The notes under the pieces were generated by a model. That model worked only from the letters and a program-made list of their open reading frames with translations. It made no database searches and was not told where the DNA came from. This document shows, one piece after another, positions 8,929 to 18,134 of a stretch of 64,000 nt of DNA. The stretch is from Candidatus Marithrix sp. Canyon 246 (GTDB taxonomy: Bacteria; Pseudomonadota; Gammaproteobacteria; Beggiatoales; Beggiatoaceae): assembly GCF_001723685.1 (NCBI RefSeq), contig NZ_MCBX01000002.1:124001-188000 (forward strand). The letters run 5' to 3'. Position numbers and translations under genes: made by a program. Positions within the stretch are counted from its first letter, which is position 1; each line of letters starts with the position of its first letter.

Positions 8929-11420
8929 ATAATATCCAAATCTCCCTTCAACTCATAAATCATATCCAAAGCCTCTCTTGGAGACATATCATCAGGTGAC
9001 AAATCATATAACTTGCTTATTACTGGATTAGTATTTGTTTGTTTACTTTCTAATTGCTGAAGCCGAAGTTGGGCTTGTTTTACTATATGTTCTGGCACTC
9101 CAGCCAATAAGGCTACTTGTAAGCCATAGCTTTTGTTTGCAGCTCCTTCTTTTACAGTGTGCATAAATCTTAAAGTATCATCTTGTTCTATCGCTTCTAA
9201 ACATACATTATGTATTCTGTTAAATTTTTCTGGTAAGCGCGTTAGTTCAAAATAATGTGTCGCAAACAGAGTATATGCTCCAATGGTATTTGCCAAATAT
9301 TCTACACATGCCCAAGCCAAGGATAAGCCATCAAAAGTACTAGTGCCACGCCCAATTTCATCCATCAATATCAAGCTATTACGAGTTGCATTATGCAATA
9401 TATTGGCGGTTTCTGTCATTTCCACCATAAAAGTAGAACGCCCACCTGCCAAATCATCATTTGCACCAATACGGGTAAAAATACCATCTATCGGTCCCAA
9501 GATTGCCTGTTGAGCCGGAACAAAACTGCCAATATGAGCCAACAAGACTATTAAAGCAGTTTGACGCATATAAGTACTTTTGCCACCCATATTAGGAGAA
9601 GTCAAAATCAACATGCGCCGCTGTTCATCTAAGCGTAAATCATTGGGAATAAAAGCTTGTTCTTGTACAGCTTCAACAACTGGATGTCGCCCTTCTATAA
9701 TTTCAATGCCTTCATTATTAGAAAATTCTGGTGGATATAACTTTAAACTATTAGCCCGTTCAGCAAAATTATTTAGCACATCCAATTCGGCTAAAGCGGC
9801 ACTGCTGGCTTGTAATTTTTCTAATGATTTAGCAATTTTTTCTAATAAACACTCATATAAATACTTCTCTCTACTTAATGCTCGCTCCTTCGCGCTTAAT
9901 ACCTTATCCTCAAAAGTTTTTAATTCATCAGTTATATAACGTTCAACCGCTTTTAAGGTTTGACGACGTATATAATTATCAGGTACTTGTTTATTCCTAG
10001 CAACTTCTATATAGTAACCATGCACCCTATTAAAACCAACTTTTAATTTAGGGATTCCAGAACGTTCACGTTCGCGCTGTTCTAATTCTATTAAATATTC
10101 ACCAGCATTTTCACTTAAACTAGATAATTCATCAAATTCTTTATCATATTTAGGCGCAATAACTCCACCATCACGCACCAACATTGGTGGATTTTCAACT
10201 ATTGCAGACTTTAATAAATCATAAAGCCCCGGAAAAATTCCAATTTGCTTAGCTAGATTTTGTATATTTGGATTATCAATTTTAACTAAAACTATTTGTA
10301 AATCAGGTAAATTTGCTAAAGCGGTTCTTAAATTACTTAAATCTCTTGGACGCGCGGATTTTAAAGCAATTCGTGTTAAAATTCGCTCAATATCACCAAT
10401 AGCCCGTAATTTTTGATATACATTATCAACACTTTGCTGTTCCAACAAACTACCAACACTCTGATGACGCGCTGTTAAAATCTTAATATCTCGTAACGGG
10501 CGATGTAACCAGCGACGCAATAAACGCCCACCCATTGGAGTAGCACACTCATCCATAATATTAACCAGAGTATGCTCAGATTTACCAATAATACGACTAT
10601 CAAGTTCCAAATTGCGCCGACTAGCAACATCTAAAAAAATACTATCTTCGCGCCGCTCCCAATGTAAAGCTTTAAGATGAGGTAAAGCAGACTTCTGGGT
10701 TTCACGCACATACTGCAACAAACAACCAGCGGCTCTTAAAGCCACGATCAAATCTTCACAACCAAAACCCACTAAATCTCGTGTAGCAAACTGCTTGGTT
10801 AATAAACGTCGCGCCGTATCCAAATCAAAATACCAGTCTGATTGTTGACGTATAGCTAACTGAGGCAAATGTAAGTTGCTATTTTCACTAACTAATAATT
10901 CCTTGGGCGACAAACGTTCCAATTCATTATGAAGCAAAGTAAGCCCTTGTAACTCCATAACAGTAAACCGCCCACTAGCCAAATCCAAACTAGCAATACC
11001 AATAACATTATCAACAACATGAATAGCCACCAACAAACTTTCCTGACGCTCCTCTAACAAAGCCTCATCAGTAACAGTGCCCGGCGTAATAATACGAGTT
11101 ACCTTACGCTCAACCAAACCTTTACTAGTAGCAGGATCACCAACCTGCTCACAAATAACAGCCGACTCACCCAAACGAATCAACTTAGCCAAATAATTCT
11201 CAACGGCATGAAAAGGGATTCCAGACATAGGAATAGGCTGACCATTCTTTTTACTACGAGAAGTAACAGTAATATCTAAAAGACGCGCCGCTTGAATAGC
11301 ATCATCAAAAAAGAACTCATAAAAATCGCCCATCCGATAAAACAACAACATATCGGGATATTCATCCTTGAGTTCCAAATAATGCTGCATAGCGGGGGAA
11401 TGTTTAGTTTTGCTTGACAT
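8925..11420 (-). CDS. mutS: DNA mismatch repair ATPase MutS
   Basis: 831 residues, near the usual 850. The protein recognises mismatches and recruits MutL. The N-terminal mismatch-binding domain is intact ([10 protein letters not shown], with the Phe-x-Glu pair at about residues 34-36), followed by connector, lever and clamp domains. The C-terminal ABC ATPase has Walker A (SPNMGGKST, about residues 614-622) and Walker B ([10 protein letters not shown]). The start at 11420 matches the family's N-terminus. The last residues are LKGDLDII, whereas the fossil copy reads [10 protein letters not shown]. The original tail of this copy has therefore been replaced at the junction with the methylase gene, 4 bp of which it overlaps. 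Loss of five C-terminal residues should be harmless. Confidence 0.96.
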   Translation of the reverse strand: MSSKTKHSPAMQHYLELKDEYPDMLLFYRMGDFYEFFFDDAIQAARLLDITVTSRSKKNGQPIPMSGIPFHAVENYLAKLIRLGESAVICEQVGDPATSKGLVERKVTRIITPGTVTDEALLEERQESLLVAIHVVDNVIGIASLDLASGRFTVMELQGLTLLHNELERLSPKELLVSENSNLHLPQLAIRQQSDWYFDLDTARRLLTKQFATRDLVGFGCEDLIVALRAAGCLLQYVRETQKSALPHLKALHWERREDSIFLDVASRRNLELDSRIIGKSEHTLVNIMDECATPMGGRLLRRWLHRPLRDIKILTARHQSVGSLLEQQSVDNVYQKLRAIGDIERILTRIALKSARPRDLSNLRTALANLPDLQIVLVKIDNPNIQNLAKQIGIFPGLYDLLKSAIVENPPMLVRDGGVIAPKYDKEFDELSSLSENAGEYLIELEQRERERSGIPKLKVGFNRVHGYYIEVARNKQVPDNYIRRQTLKAVERYITDELKTFEDKVLSAKERALSREKYLYECLLEKIAKSLEKLQASSAALAELDVLNNFAERANSLKLYPPEFSNNEGIEIIEGRHPVVEAVQEQAFIPNDLRLDEQRRMLILTSPNMGGKSTYMRQTALIVLLAHIGSFVPAQQAILGPIDGIFTRIGANDDLAGGRSTFMVEMTETANILHNATRNSLILMDEIGRGTSTFDGLSLAWACVEYLANTIGAYTLFATHYFELTRLPEKFNRIHNVCLEAIEQDDTLRFMHTVKEGAANKSYGLQVALLAGVPEHIVKQAQLRLQQLESKQTNTNPVISKLYDLSPDDMSPREALDMIYELKGDLDII

Positions 11421-11450
11421 GGTCTGATTTATAATAATTAAATTATCTTA

Positions 11451-11765
11451 TTATAAACCAATTGAAGTGGTAACACCTTTCAAATAATATTCATCAATAT
11501 CAATATAAGCCTTATTATTTTCTAGCTTTAACAATTTCCATGTTGTACCAGTTGTTACTATTCCATAGATAATATCTATTGTGTTATTTTCTTGTTTATT
11601 AAATTGGTACTTTCCCAAGGATCGCCTTTTGCTGTCATTATTACGCCGCAGCCAAAATATTGACCTTTTTTCCAGCCGGTTGGTATTTCAAATTGGGGTA
11701 TTGAGAAGTTTTGTTCGCCACTTAGGAAATCTTGCCATTTGTCGGGTTTTAGACCTGACAGGTTT
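11451..11765 (-). pseudogene. Remnant of an unrecognised gene, frameshifted
   Basis: Two overlapping minus-strand frames look like parts of decayed protein genes. One (about 11451-11606, ending at the TAA at 11451) reads IDIIYGIVTTGTTWKLLKLE and then a YIDIDEYYL stretch, a pattern seen in nuclease-like hypothetical proteins. The other (about 11590-11765) contains PDKWQDFLSGEQ and GWKKGQYFGCGVI. No frame is continuous, and the 5' side is interrupted by a palindromic repeat at 11751. I cannot name the family or tell whether it was one gene or two. Confidence 0.5.
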
Positions 11766-11783
11766 TAAAAACCTGTCAGGTCT
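11751..11783. repeat. 33-bp REP-like palindrome, copy 1
   Basis: The sequence is a perfect inverted repeat (AGACCTGACAGG arm, TTTTAAAAA centre). Identical copies lie at 16094 and 31712, and a variant at 40666. This copy interrupts the remnant gene next to it. Confidence 0.85.
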
Positions 11784-11960
11784 TTCGCCTTGGAATAAAT
11801 TCAAGGTCCCTACGGGATTATTAATGATAAGATTAGTCACCTTAAGGTGACTTTAGAAGTATTTGGGCATGTCAAAATGTTTTTTTAACATCATATTTCC
11901 GTCACACCCAAAAATATCATTCTGCAAATCCTAAAATCCTGTAAATTATGATTCAGACAC
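11784..11960. other. Gene-free stretch with short palindrome
   Basis: No coding signal. It contains the perfect 18-bp palindrome AGTCACCTTAAGGTGACT (11836-11853) and an imperfect CCTTGGAATAAATTCAAGG (about 11790-11808). The DGQHR gene ends at 11961. Confidence 0.45.
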
Positions 11961-14048
11961 TTATTTATATTTAACCTGATAAACAGTCATAGACTCCTTA
12001 ATCTGTGGTGCCAGATTAATCGTATCATTTGCTTCCAAAGTATTTTTTAATGCTAGATTAGCCAGTTCTATATCTGTTTTGATATGTTCATGTATTAATA
12101 TATCAAAATGGTCGGATACATCTTTTTTTGCGCGTTTCTTTTCTTTAACTTCTTGTAAATTATATTTTTGTTCAGCTTCTGCTTGTGCTAATGCAGCGCG
12201 TTCTTCTCCGCTAATTGAAATATAAACTCGATAATTTGCCTTAAAAATTCGTTTGCGAGCCATTTCATAAAATTTAGGAAATTCTTTAACTATTGTTTGC
12301 CCTTTCTTCAATAATTTTTGTACTAGTTTGGCAAACTTATCATCTGCTACATCCATTTCAGCCGCTATTTGTTGACAGTTAAAAGGAGTCATTAAATGAG
12401 TCATTAATAATTGGGTTAGAATTTTGCGAGTATCTTGTCTAACTATGATTTGTGAACCGATAAAAACAGTATTTTGCATATACAGTTGATCAAAACTGAA
12501 AAACTTGCCTTTTTCTGCTAGTGCTATATCTAATAATTTTATAAAGCCTTGAGTCACATCCAGCGGATTGGCAACATAAGTACGAGCTATATCTAATAAT
12601 TGCGCCCATGCTTCTATAATTGCTCTTTGAAATAAGGCATATTGTAAGATTGTAGAAACTTGTTTTTCTTTTTTTAGCTTAATATCGCTTTCAAAGTTTC
12701 TATATACTAAACGCGCACTTTCAAATGATTTACCTTCATTAATTGGCATATAATCTAAAATTTGATTCAGCACTTGCCGTGCTTCAATAGCCTCTGCTTG
12801 CTCACTAGCGGCTAATTTTTTTAGTTTCATTAAAGCTTTATTAAAAATATCAAGAGCGGTTTTAAATTCATTACTTTCAAAAAATATCTTCTCTAAACAA
12901 GGAATTAAATATTTATCAACTTGATTGTCAAGAATGTTTTTTTGAGTAATAGAAAACTTATTCCATTGAACCAGAGGATAATCCAACATGATTTCATCAT
13001 CATCTTCTCCATTTGGATAAAGTTCATCTTTGACGCTATCAAGATTTAACAGATATTTGGTCAATAATTTACGATTACTAAAACTATCATCTAATGCCTT
13101 ATTTATAATGCCAATATTGCTTAGAGAATAAGAGCGAGCTATTTTAGTACAGTCTTTTTTAGATTTACTATTCCATTCAATAACAGCTAAACCTTCTATA
13201 CTGCGTTTATTCAGAATAAAATCACAAAATTTACGACAAGCAATACTAGCAATAGTGTCATCAGATAATAAAATATTAAAATGCCCACCAACTTGTTTAG
13301 CAGTATTATTAACATCCACAAATAGATGTCGAAACACTTCCGGTACAGTTGGAATCCGATAAGGAGCAGATTCTTGATTTTTTTTAGCGGTAGCATTAGG
13401 AGCAAATAAAATACAAACTGGAACTCCCATATTTTCTAGCAATTCAGGATAATTTGCATAAACTTTTTTTAAGGTAAAAAGTCGATGTTGCCCATCAATA
13501 ACAACTAATTTGCCACCATATTCATTACCTTTAGCAATTCTGATTTCTAATTTTACTGGTTCTGATTGAACACTTATAGTTTCTGAAAGTTTATAAGCAT
13601 GTGGATTATTGCTGATAAAATAAGTCAGTTGAAATAAACCTTTCCATTCTCTAATAATATGCTTATCGTCATCAGGTATGATTTGTTCATCGGTATAATA
13701 AGCATCCATAGTTTTGCCCTTACTAGGTACAATAGCGGCAAGTAATGGCGGAAAGAAAACTGAGCGTGCGCGAATTTCAGTAGCTGTTAATTTATTCATG
13801 TCTGGATTTAAATAAGGTTCCATTTCGAGACGAATTCTTTCTTCATCAATATCGCGCTGCATCAATAATTCAAAATCAATTTTTTCTGGATGAATATCTC
13901 TAGCAAAACTTAATTCAGACAATTCAGCGGCGGAAAAAGTGGTCATAATATATTCAATAGGAAAAGATGCGCCGCTATAAAACCTACCAAAACTACCAAT
14001 GCGTTCAAAATTATAAATCTGTTCCTCACCAAAGTTTTCTAATGACAT
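11961..14048 (-). CDS. DGQHR-domain protein (DndB-like)
   Basis: 695 residues. The signature VIDGQHRLFTL (about residues 183-193) defines the DGQHR domain, shared with DndB, the regulator of DNA phosphorothioation, and with proteins of other DNA-modification systems. The surroundings of the motif (N-terminal FPIEYIMTTFSAAELSEL, then PPLLAAIVP) fit a ParB/DGQHR-like fold. The C-terminal 200 residues are helical and charged (KKRAKKDVSDHF). No dndA, dndC, dndD or dndE homologue lies in the window, so it is an orphan here. It is divergent from the next gene, with an 81-bp gap. A role in DNA modification or defence is inference from the family. Confidence 0.7.
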   Translation of the reverse strand: MSLENFGEEQIYNFERIGSFGRFYSGASFPIEYIMTTFSAAELSELSFARDIHPEKIDFELLMQRDIDEERIRLEMEPYLNPDMNKLTATEIRARSVFFPPLLAAIVPSKGKTMDAYYTDEQIIPDDDKHIIREWKGLFQLTYFISNNPHAYKLSETISVQSEPVKLEIRIAKGNEYGGKLVVIDGQHRLFTLKKVYANYPELLENMGVPVCILFAPNATAKKNQESAPYRIPTVPEVFRHLFVDVNNTAKQVGGHFNILLSDDTIASIACRKFCDFILNKRSIEGLAVIEWNSKSKKDCTKIARSYSLSNIGIINKALDDSFSNRKLLTKYLLNLDSVKDELYPNGEDDDEIMLDYPLVQWNKFSITQKNILDNQVDKYLIPCLEKIFFESNEFKTALDIFNKALMKLKKLAASEQAEAIEARQVLNQILDYMPINEGKSFESARLVYRNFESDIKLKKEKQVSTILQYALFQRAIIEAWAQLLDIARTYVANPLDVTQGFIKLLDIALAEKGKFFSFDQLYMQNTVFIGSQIIVRQDTRKILTQLLMTHLMTPFNCQQIAAEMDVADDKFAKLVQKLLKKGQTIVKEFPKFYEMARKRIFKANYRVYISISGEERAALAQAEAEQKYNLQEVKEKKRAKKDVSDHFDILIHEHIKTDIELANLALKNTLEANDTINLAPQIKESMTVYQVKYK

Positions 14049-14129
14049 ATTTAATTCTAGCTGATAAAAATGTGAGTCAAGAGTTTATCATATGATAGGC
14101 TATAAGATTTTTAATCTAGGTATGTTTGT

Positions 14130-14396
14130 ATGAGTTTCAAAGAATTATCAAAAGAACAACAAATTATGGTATCGATGCGTAAGACATTAAGTAGCATTAT
14201 CCGAGAAATTACACCTGAACCCGGTACGGTATATCCTTTAACTGAAGAAACAGTGAAAGATATACGCATGTGTTTAGCCTTAATAACAGCACGTGAACAA
14301 GAATTAGGGGCAGAAAAAGGGCTGACAAAAGAACGCCCATACTTTAGTGATGAAGAACCTAAAGTAGTACCAATCACTCCATTTCTGCGTCGTTAA
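14130..14396 (+). CDS. Small conserved protein of unknown function
   Basis: 88 residues, starting MSFKELSKEQQIM. It is soluble, with helical N-terminal half (MRKTLSSIIREIT) and a conserved-looking central part (YPLTEETVKDIRMCLALITA). Short proteins of this appearance occur in gammaproteobacteria and are sometimes labelled as related to segregation/condensation protein A, but they are far too short to be ScpA, and I do not endorse that label. It ends 2 bp before the GTG of the pseudopilin gene, so the two are probably co-transcribed. Confidence 0.7.
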   Translation: MSFKELSKEQQIMVSMRKTLSSIIREITPEPGTVYPLTEETVKDIRMCLALITAREQELGAEKGLTKERPYFSDEEPKVVPITPFLRR

Positions 14397-14398
14397 TT

Positions 14399-15016
14399 GT
14401 GCAGAAAGGCTTTAGTTTAATTGAAGTAGTAGTAGTATTGTTTGTTATAAGTTTATTAACGACTAATGTATTAACATTGATTTCTGCACAAAGACAATGG
14501 CAAAAGATTCAAGATACCAAAACTACTTTAATTGAAATTGAAGACGCAGTATTAGGTTTTGCTGCGATTCATGGCTATTTGCCCTATCCTGCCTCAAACC
14601 CAGAAACTGGAATACAAGATAAAAACTTGAATGGTAAAGAGGCTTATTTAGCTTGGGCAGATTTAGGAGTAAATAGCTATGATCAATGGGGTAATTATTT
14701 TCGTTATCGAGTAGAAACCGAATATTCTGAAAAATCATTTGATTTTAAAAAAATTTTCGGCATAATAGGTAGTGGCAGTGGATTAAGAATTAGAGATAAA
14801 CAAGGCAATTATTTAACGGTAAAATCTGGAGATTCTCGTGTTGCTGCTATAATTTTTTCAGTTGGTAGTAATGGAATTGCAGATGATGATAATTCCAATC
14901 TTTTAAAAAAAACTTATGTATATGACCAATATCAGAAAAATTCGTTTGATGATATTTTAATATATTTATCCAGAAATATTTTAATTAAATATTTACATAT
15001 TTATTATGAAATATAA
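14399..15016 (+). CDS. Type IV pilin-like / type II secretion pseudopilin
   Basis: 205 residues from a GTG start. The N-terminus is a short leader ending at the prepilin peptidase site KG/FSLIE, with Glu at +5 and a long hydrophobic helix (VVVVLFVISLLTTNVLTLI). This is the class III signal of pilins and pseudopilins, so the protein is inserted in the inner membrane and processed by a prepilin peptidase (PilD-like). The mature globular part begins with GFAAIHGYLPYPA, typical of minor pseudopilins. No other secretion or pilus genes lie in the window. The last 11 bp overlap the next gene. Confidence 0.85.
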   Translation: MQKGFSLIEVVVVLFVISLLTTNVLTLISAQRQWQKIQDTKTTLIEIEDAVLGFAAIHGYLPYPASNPETGIQDKNLNGKEAYLAWADLGVNSYDQWGNYFRYRVETEYSEKSFDFKKIFGIIGSGSGLRIRDKQGNYLTVKSGDSRVAAIIFSVGSNGIADDDNSNLLKKTYVYDQYQKNSFDDILIYLSRNILIKYLHIYYEI

Positions 15017-15476
15017 ATTATATAAAGTTGGCATAACATTAATATTGTTAAGTGTATTAACTGCTTGTGCCAATATGCCTTTACAACCACAATCCCCAAA
15101 AGTTCGTTTAACAGATTTTAGAATCATGAAATTAGGTTTTACCGAGCAAAGTTATAAACTTAAATTAACTTTAAACAACCCCAATCCTTTTCCATTACCA
15201 TTAATCGGTATGGATTATAAATTACTGTTAAATGATAAGGAATTTACGCAAGGCTCGACTAATCAGCCTCTTACAATTGCAGCATTAGGTGAACAAGTGA
15301 TTGAAATTAATGTCATAAGTAACTTAATGAAAATTATTGGAGAATGGCACGATATAAGCTCTATTTTCAATCGTAAGTTGGATTATCGTTTATTAGGTAG
15401 TATGAATATAGTTAATTCGGCATTGCAAATCCCTTTTGAATATCGTGGTGATATTCCTATTAGTAACGGAAAATAA
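15006..15476 (+). CDS. LEA-type (WHy-domain) lipoprotein
   Basis: 156 residues. A lipoprotein signal peptide ends in the lipobox LTAC (Cys21), so the protein should be anchored in a membrane facing the periplasm. The rest matches the LEA14-like/WHy fold: PKVRLTDFRIMKLGF, then KLKLTLNNPNPFPLPLIGMD, the characteristic N-P-N-P-F-x-L-P motif. Such proteins are linked to desiccation or stress in plants and are widespread, of unclear role, in bacteria. It overlaps the pseudopilin gene by 11 bp and is followed 4 bp later by another lipoprotein. Confidence 0.8.
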   Translation: MKYKLYKVGITLILLSVLTACANMPLQPQSPKVRLTDFRIMKLGFTEQSYKLKLTLNNPNPFPLPLIGMDYKLLLNDKEFTQGSTNQPLTIAALGEQVIEINVISNLMKIIGEWHDISSIFNRKLDYRLLGSMNIVNSALQIPFEYRGDIPISNGK

Positions 15477-15480
15477 AAAA

Positions 15481-16080
15481 ATGAAAACATTTCATTCACT
15501 AATTATACTTACATTAGTAACCGGATGTACAACATCAGAATCAAATATTAAAAGTAGAAACATTAATAATAATAATAATAATAGTGTTAATCTAAGTGAA
15601 ATTACAATGATTGAATTAGATGAAACAAAAGAATTTCCAATTCATACTATTATAAGTTTAACCAATGAAAAGAAACCACATATATCATATACAAAAAAAA
15701 TAGTAGTGGCTTCATATAATATTAATGATGTAAAAAAACGATGGGGAGAAAGCGCGTTTAAACGAATAGAAAAATCTTGGACAAGAGATTTTTCTGTATC
15801 AGATTTAAAATATATTTCTCGTTATGCTGATGGATTAAAAATTTTTGTAAAAAATGAGAAAGAATTTCTATCAGCTCGATCAAATAAAACTTGTAATCAT
15901 AATAATGTTAGATTTTATATAAAGTCAAAAACAAAGGAAGAAAATAGTTTTACTATTCCGGGTAATCTGTTATGTCAAAAAACTACGATTATGATAGGCT
16001 TTAAAAAATTTATCAAAGAAATGAATTCCTTGGTATTAAAATATAAACCAAATTTAAATATGGAACTAGCGGCTTTATAG
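15481..16080 (+). CDS. Lipoprotein of unknown function
   Basis: 199 residues when started at the ATG at 15481, which gives a clean lipoprotein signal (MKTFHSLIILTLVTGC, lipobox LVTGC). An earlier in-frame start would run through the previous gene and destroy the signal. A run of asparagines (NINNNNNN) follows, then a charged domain with no motif that I recognise. It lies four bases after the WHy lipoprotein and is probably co-transcribed. The ribosome-binding site is poor, which fits translational coupling. Confidence 0.7.
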   Translation: MKTFHSLIILTLVTGCTTSESNIKSRNINNNNNNSVNLSEITMIELDETKEFPIHTIISLTNEKKPHISYTKKIVVASYNINDVKKRWGESAFKRIEKSWTRDFSVSDLKYISRYADGLKIFVKNEKEFLSARSNKTCNHNNVRFYIKSKTKEENSFTIPGNLLCQKTTIMIGFKKFIKEMNSLVLKYKPNLNMELAAL

Positions 16081-16093
16081 TTGCAAAGTTGTT

Positions 16094-16126
16094 AGACCTG
16101 ACAGGTTTTAAAAACCTGTCAGGTCT
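16094..16126. repeat. 33-bp REP-like palindrome, copy 2
   Basis: Identical to the copies at 11751 and 31712. It lies between the convergent ends of a lipoprotein gene and the cyclophilin gene, 13 bp after one stop and 7 bp after the other, so it may also act as a two-way transcription terminator. Confidence 0.85.
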
Positions 16127-16133
16127 TTGGCAA

Positions 16134-16688
16134 TTACATAATTGTAATTTTTTCTATCATTATATTTTTTAATGGTACATTTTGGTATCCATTACGATTT
16201 CCAGTTGTTACTTGTTTAATTTTATTAATAACACTCATACTTTTTGCAGTCACTTTACCAAATACCGCATAACCCCATCTCCAACGACTAGCGTTATAAT
16301 TCAGAAAATTATTATCTTTGACATTAATAAAAAATTGTGCAGTAGCTGAATGTGGATTATTAGTGCGTGCCATTGCAATTGTGCCTATGCTATTTGTTAA
16401 GCCATTATTTGCTTCATTACGAATTGGTTTGTGTGTAGCCTTTTTGGTAAAATTTGCTGTAAAACCACCACCTTGAATCATAAAATTACCAATAACGCGA
16501 TGAAATATGGTGCCATTATAAAAACCTTCTTTTACATAACGCAAAAAATTAGCAACAGTTTTAGGTGCTTTTTCATCATTTAATTCGATAATAATCGAAC
16601 CTAAATTGGTTTTGATGTTGACTGTAGTAGCATAACTGTTTTGAATGCTTAATAATAGAAATAAAGATATACTAATAATAGACTTCAT
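16134..16688 (-). CDS. ppiA: Periplasmic peptidyl-prolyl cis-trans isomerase, cyclophilin type
   Basis: 184 residues with a Sec signal peptide (MKSIISISLFLLLSIQNSYA). The cyclophilin core is complete: VANFLRYVKEGFYNGTIFHR (catalytic Arg in FHRV), GNFMIQGGGF, and TAQFFINVKDN. These are the substrate-binding residues of PpiA-type enzymes that fold exported proteins by isomerising X-Pro bonds. It ends with FGKVTAKSMSVINKIK, as usual. The gene stands alone between convergent and divergent neighbours. Confidence 0.9.
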   Translation of the reverse strand: MKSIISISLFLLLSIQNSYATTVNIKTNLGSIIIELNDEKAPKTVANFLRYVKEGFYNGTIFHRVIGNFMIQGGGFTANFTKKATHKPIRNEANNGLTNSIGTIAMARTNNPHSATAQFFINVKDNNFLNYNASRWRWGYAVFGKVTAKSMSVINKIKQVTTGNRNGYQNVPLKNIMIEKITIM

Positions 16689-16730
16689 TTAAAACTCCAA
16701 AAAAAATAAAACAGAGATTATATACAAATA

Positions 16731-16994
16731 ATGGATAAAAAGAATGATGAATTATTTCCTTGTGAATTTCCAATCAAGGTAATGGGGATGGTATCAGCAG
16801 ATTTTGATCTGTTAGTGGTGGAAATTGTGCGTCGCCATTGCCAAGATTTAACAGAAGGCTGCGTTAAAAAACGTACTAGTAGTGGAGGCAAATATATGTC
16901 AGTTACATTGACATTTACTGCTGAAAGTCGTAGTCAATTAGACGCTTTATATGCGGAACTTAATCAACACGAAAAAATAAAATTTGTTTTATAA
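16731..16994 (+). CDS. ybeD: YbeD-like (DUF493) protein
   Basis: 87 residues; the family is usually about 87. The N-terminus (FPCEFPIKVMG) and the C-terminal half (SGGKYMSVTLTFTAESRSQL, then DALYAEL) match YbeD, a small ferredoxin-like fold, often next to lipB in other gammaproteobacteria. Here it sits between a cyclophilin and ssrA, with no lipoate genes in view. The exact role is unknown. Confidence 0.82.
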   Translation: MDKKNDELFPCEFPIKVMGMVSADFDLLVVEIVRRHCQDLTEGCVKKRTSSGGKYMSVTLTFTAESRSQLDALYAELNQHEKIKFVL

Positions 16995-17024
16995 CTTGAA
17001 ATATTTATATTATGGTAGTATAAT
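16995..17024 (+). promoter_or_regulatory. Sigma70-type promoter of ssrA
   Basis: -35 CTTGAA at 16995-17000 and -10 TATAAT at 17019-17024, spaced by 18 bp. The start of transcription is expected near 17031, about 20 bases before the mature tmRNA end. Confidence 0.75.
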
Positions 17025-17051
17025 AAGTAGTTCAGATTGTAACTATCTGTA

Positions 17052-17430
17052 GGGGACGTCAAGGTTTCGACGCGGGTTACAAAACCTGAAGTGCATGTCG
17101 AGGAGCGACACACCTCGTAAATCCAGTCGCAAAACAATGTATAATCGCCAACGACGATATTTACGCTCTAGCTGCTTAGGTAGCTAGCCTCTGACTGAGA
17201 TTGTGCTTGTACGCTCAGAGTCTAAGTTGTTTTTAGGCATTCAGGGGTCAAATTTTACAAGATCGTAGAAAAATATGTTCAGGGTTTTTCTATTAAACTT
17301 ACTGGGCTCACCGTTGATTTATCCTGCCTGTCGGATAAATAACGGCTAAATTAAAGATTAGGCTAAACATGTAAATGAGCTAAGGGCGGAGGACTTGCGG
17401 ACGCGGGTTCGATTCCCGCCGTCTCCACCA
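17052..17430 (+). ncRNA. ssrA: Transfer-messenger RNA (tmRNA)
   Basis: A one-piece tmRNA. The 5' end (GGGGACG) pairs with the 3' end (GTCTCCACCA), forming the tRNA-like acceptor, with the T-arm GGTTCGATTCC close to the 3' end and the CCA encoded. The tag frame at 17147-17179 begins GCC AAC GAC and ends at a TAG: ANDDIYALAA, with the expected C-terminal LAA degron. It rescues stalled ribosomes and marks the products for proteolysis. Confidence 0.97.
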
Positions 17431-17440
17431 TTCAATATAT

Positions 17441-17462
17441 AGAACAGATGTAAATCTGTTCT
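17441..17462 (+). terminator. Hairpin after ssrA
   Basis: Inverted repeat AGAACAGA / TCTGTTCT with a 6-base loop, 10 bases after the tmRNA CCA. The following run is only moderately T-rich, so termination is likely by position but not certain. Confidence 0.5.
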
Positions 17463-17528
17463 AATCCTTGCATTCTTATCATTCCACCATAATAAATCAT
17501 ATTTTTAATTCTGCTTATTATAATCTTT

Positions 17529-18134
17529 ATGAGTATCGAAAATAGTACAATTGCCTTAGCTGGAATGTATCAAAGCGCGAAATTAGTTCGAGATATTGCT
17601 CGGCAAGGTTTGATAGATCAAGAACCATTTGAGGCTAGCCTGAATAGTATTTTAAAAATTGATGCTTCTTCAGTTGAAGATGTTTATGGTGAATCAGTTG
17701 CTTTGAAATTAGGTTTGCAAACTTTATGTAAACAATTAGGAACTGGAACTAAGCGAACTTTAGAAATTACCCATTATGTGCTGGGTATGATGATTTTGGA
17801 ACGTAAGCTTATTAAAAATAATGAGATGCTAGATAAAATACAATCTGGTGTTGAGGCTATTAAAGCAAAAACTGAAACTCTTGCTTTATCTGATCCTGAA
17901 ATTATTAAAGATTTAGCTACTTTATATACAGAGACTTTAAGCCAATTTAATTTTCGTATTAAAGTCAATGGGGAGCGACGGTTTTTAGATAATCCAAATA
18001 ATGCTGATAAAGTTAGGGCGTTATTATTAGCTGGTATTCGTTCAGGAGTATTATGGCGACAAATGGGTGGTCATCGTTTGCAGTTGATTTTTTCACGCAA
18101 AAAAATGGTTAAGATTGCTCAAGCTTATTTATAA
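17529..18134 (+). CDS. hflD: HflD, high-frequency lysogenisation protein homologue
   Basis: 201 residues, a typical length. The protein is all-helical and membrane-associated. Family features seen are the N-terminal [20 protein letters not shown], the central [18 protein letters not shown], and the C-terminal [20 protein letters not shown] followed by [10 protein letters not shown]. HflD binds the phage lambda CII regulator in E. coli; its normal host role is unclear. In E. coli hflD follows mnmA in the same direction. Here the two genes face each other and their 3' ends overlap by 26 bp, an unusual rearrangement. Confidence 0.9.
   Translation: MSIENSTIALAGMYQSAKLVRDIARQGLIDQEPFEASLNSILKIDASSVEDVYGESVALKLGLQTLCKQLGTGTKRTLEITHYVLGMMILERKLIKNNEMLDKIQSGVEAIKAKTETLALSDPEIIKDLATLYTETLSQFNFRIKVNGERRFLDNPNNADKVRALLLAGIRSGVLWRQMGGHRLQLIFSRKKMVKIAQAYL

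Noticed and set aside
11794-11960. A CRISPR-like or tRNA-like structure
   Set aside because: The palindromes are single, without regular spacing or a cloverleaf.
14130-14396. The 88-residue protein as ScpA
   Set aside because: It is far shorter than ScpA and lacks its N-terminal domain.
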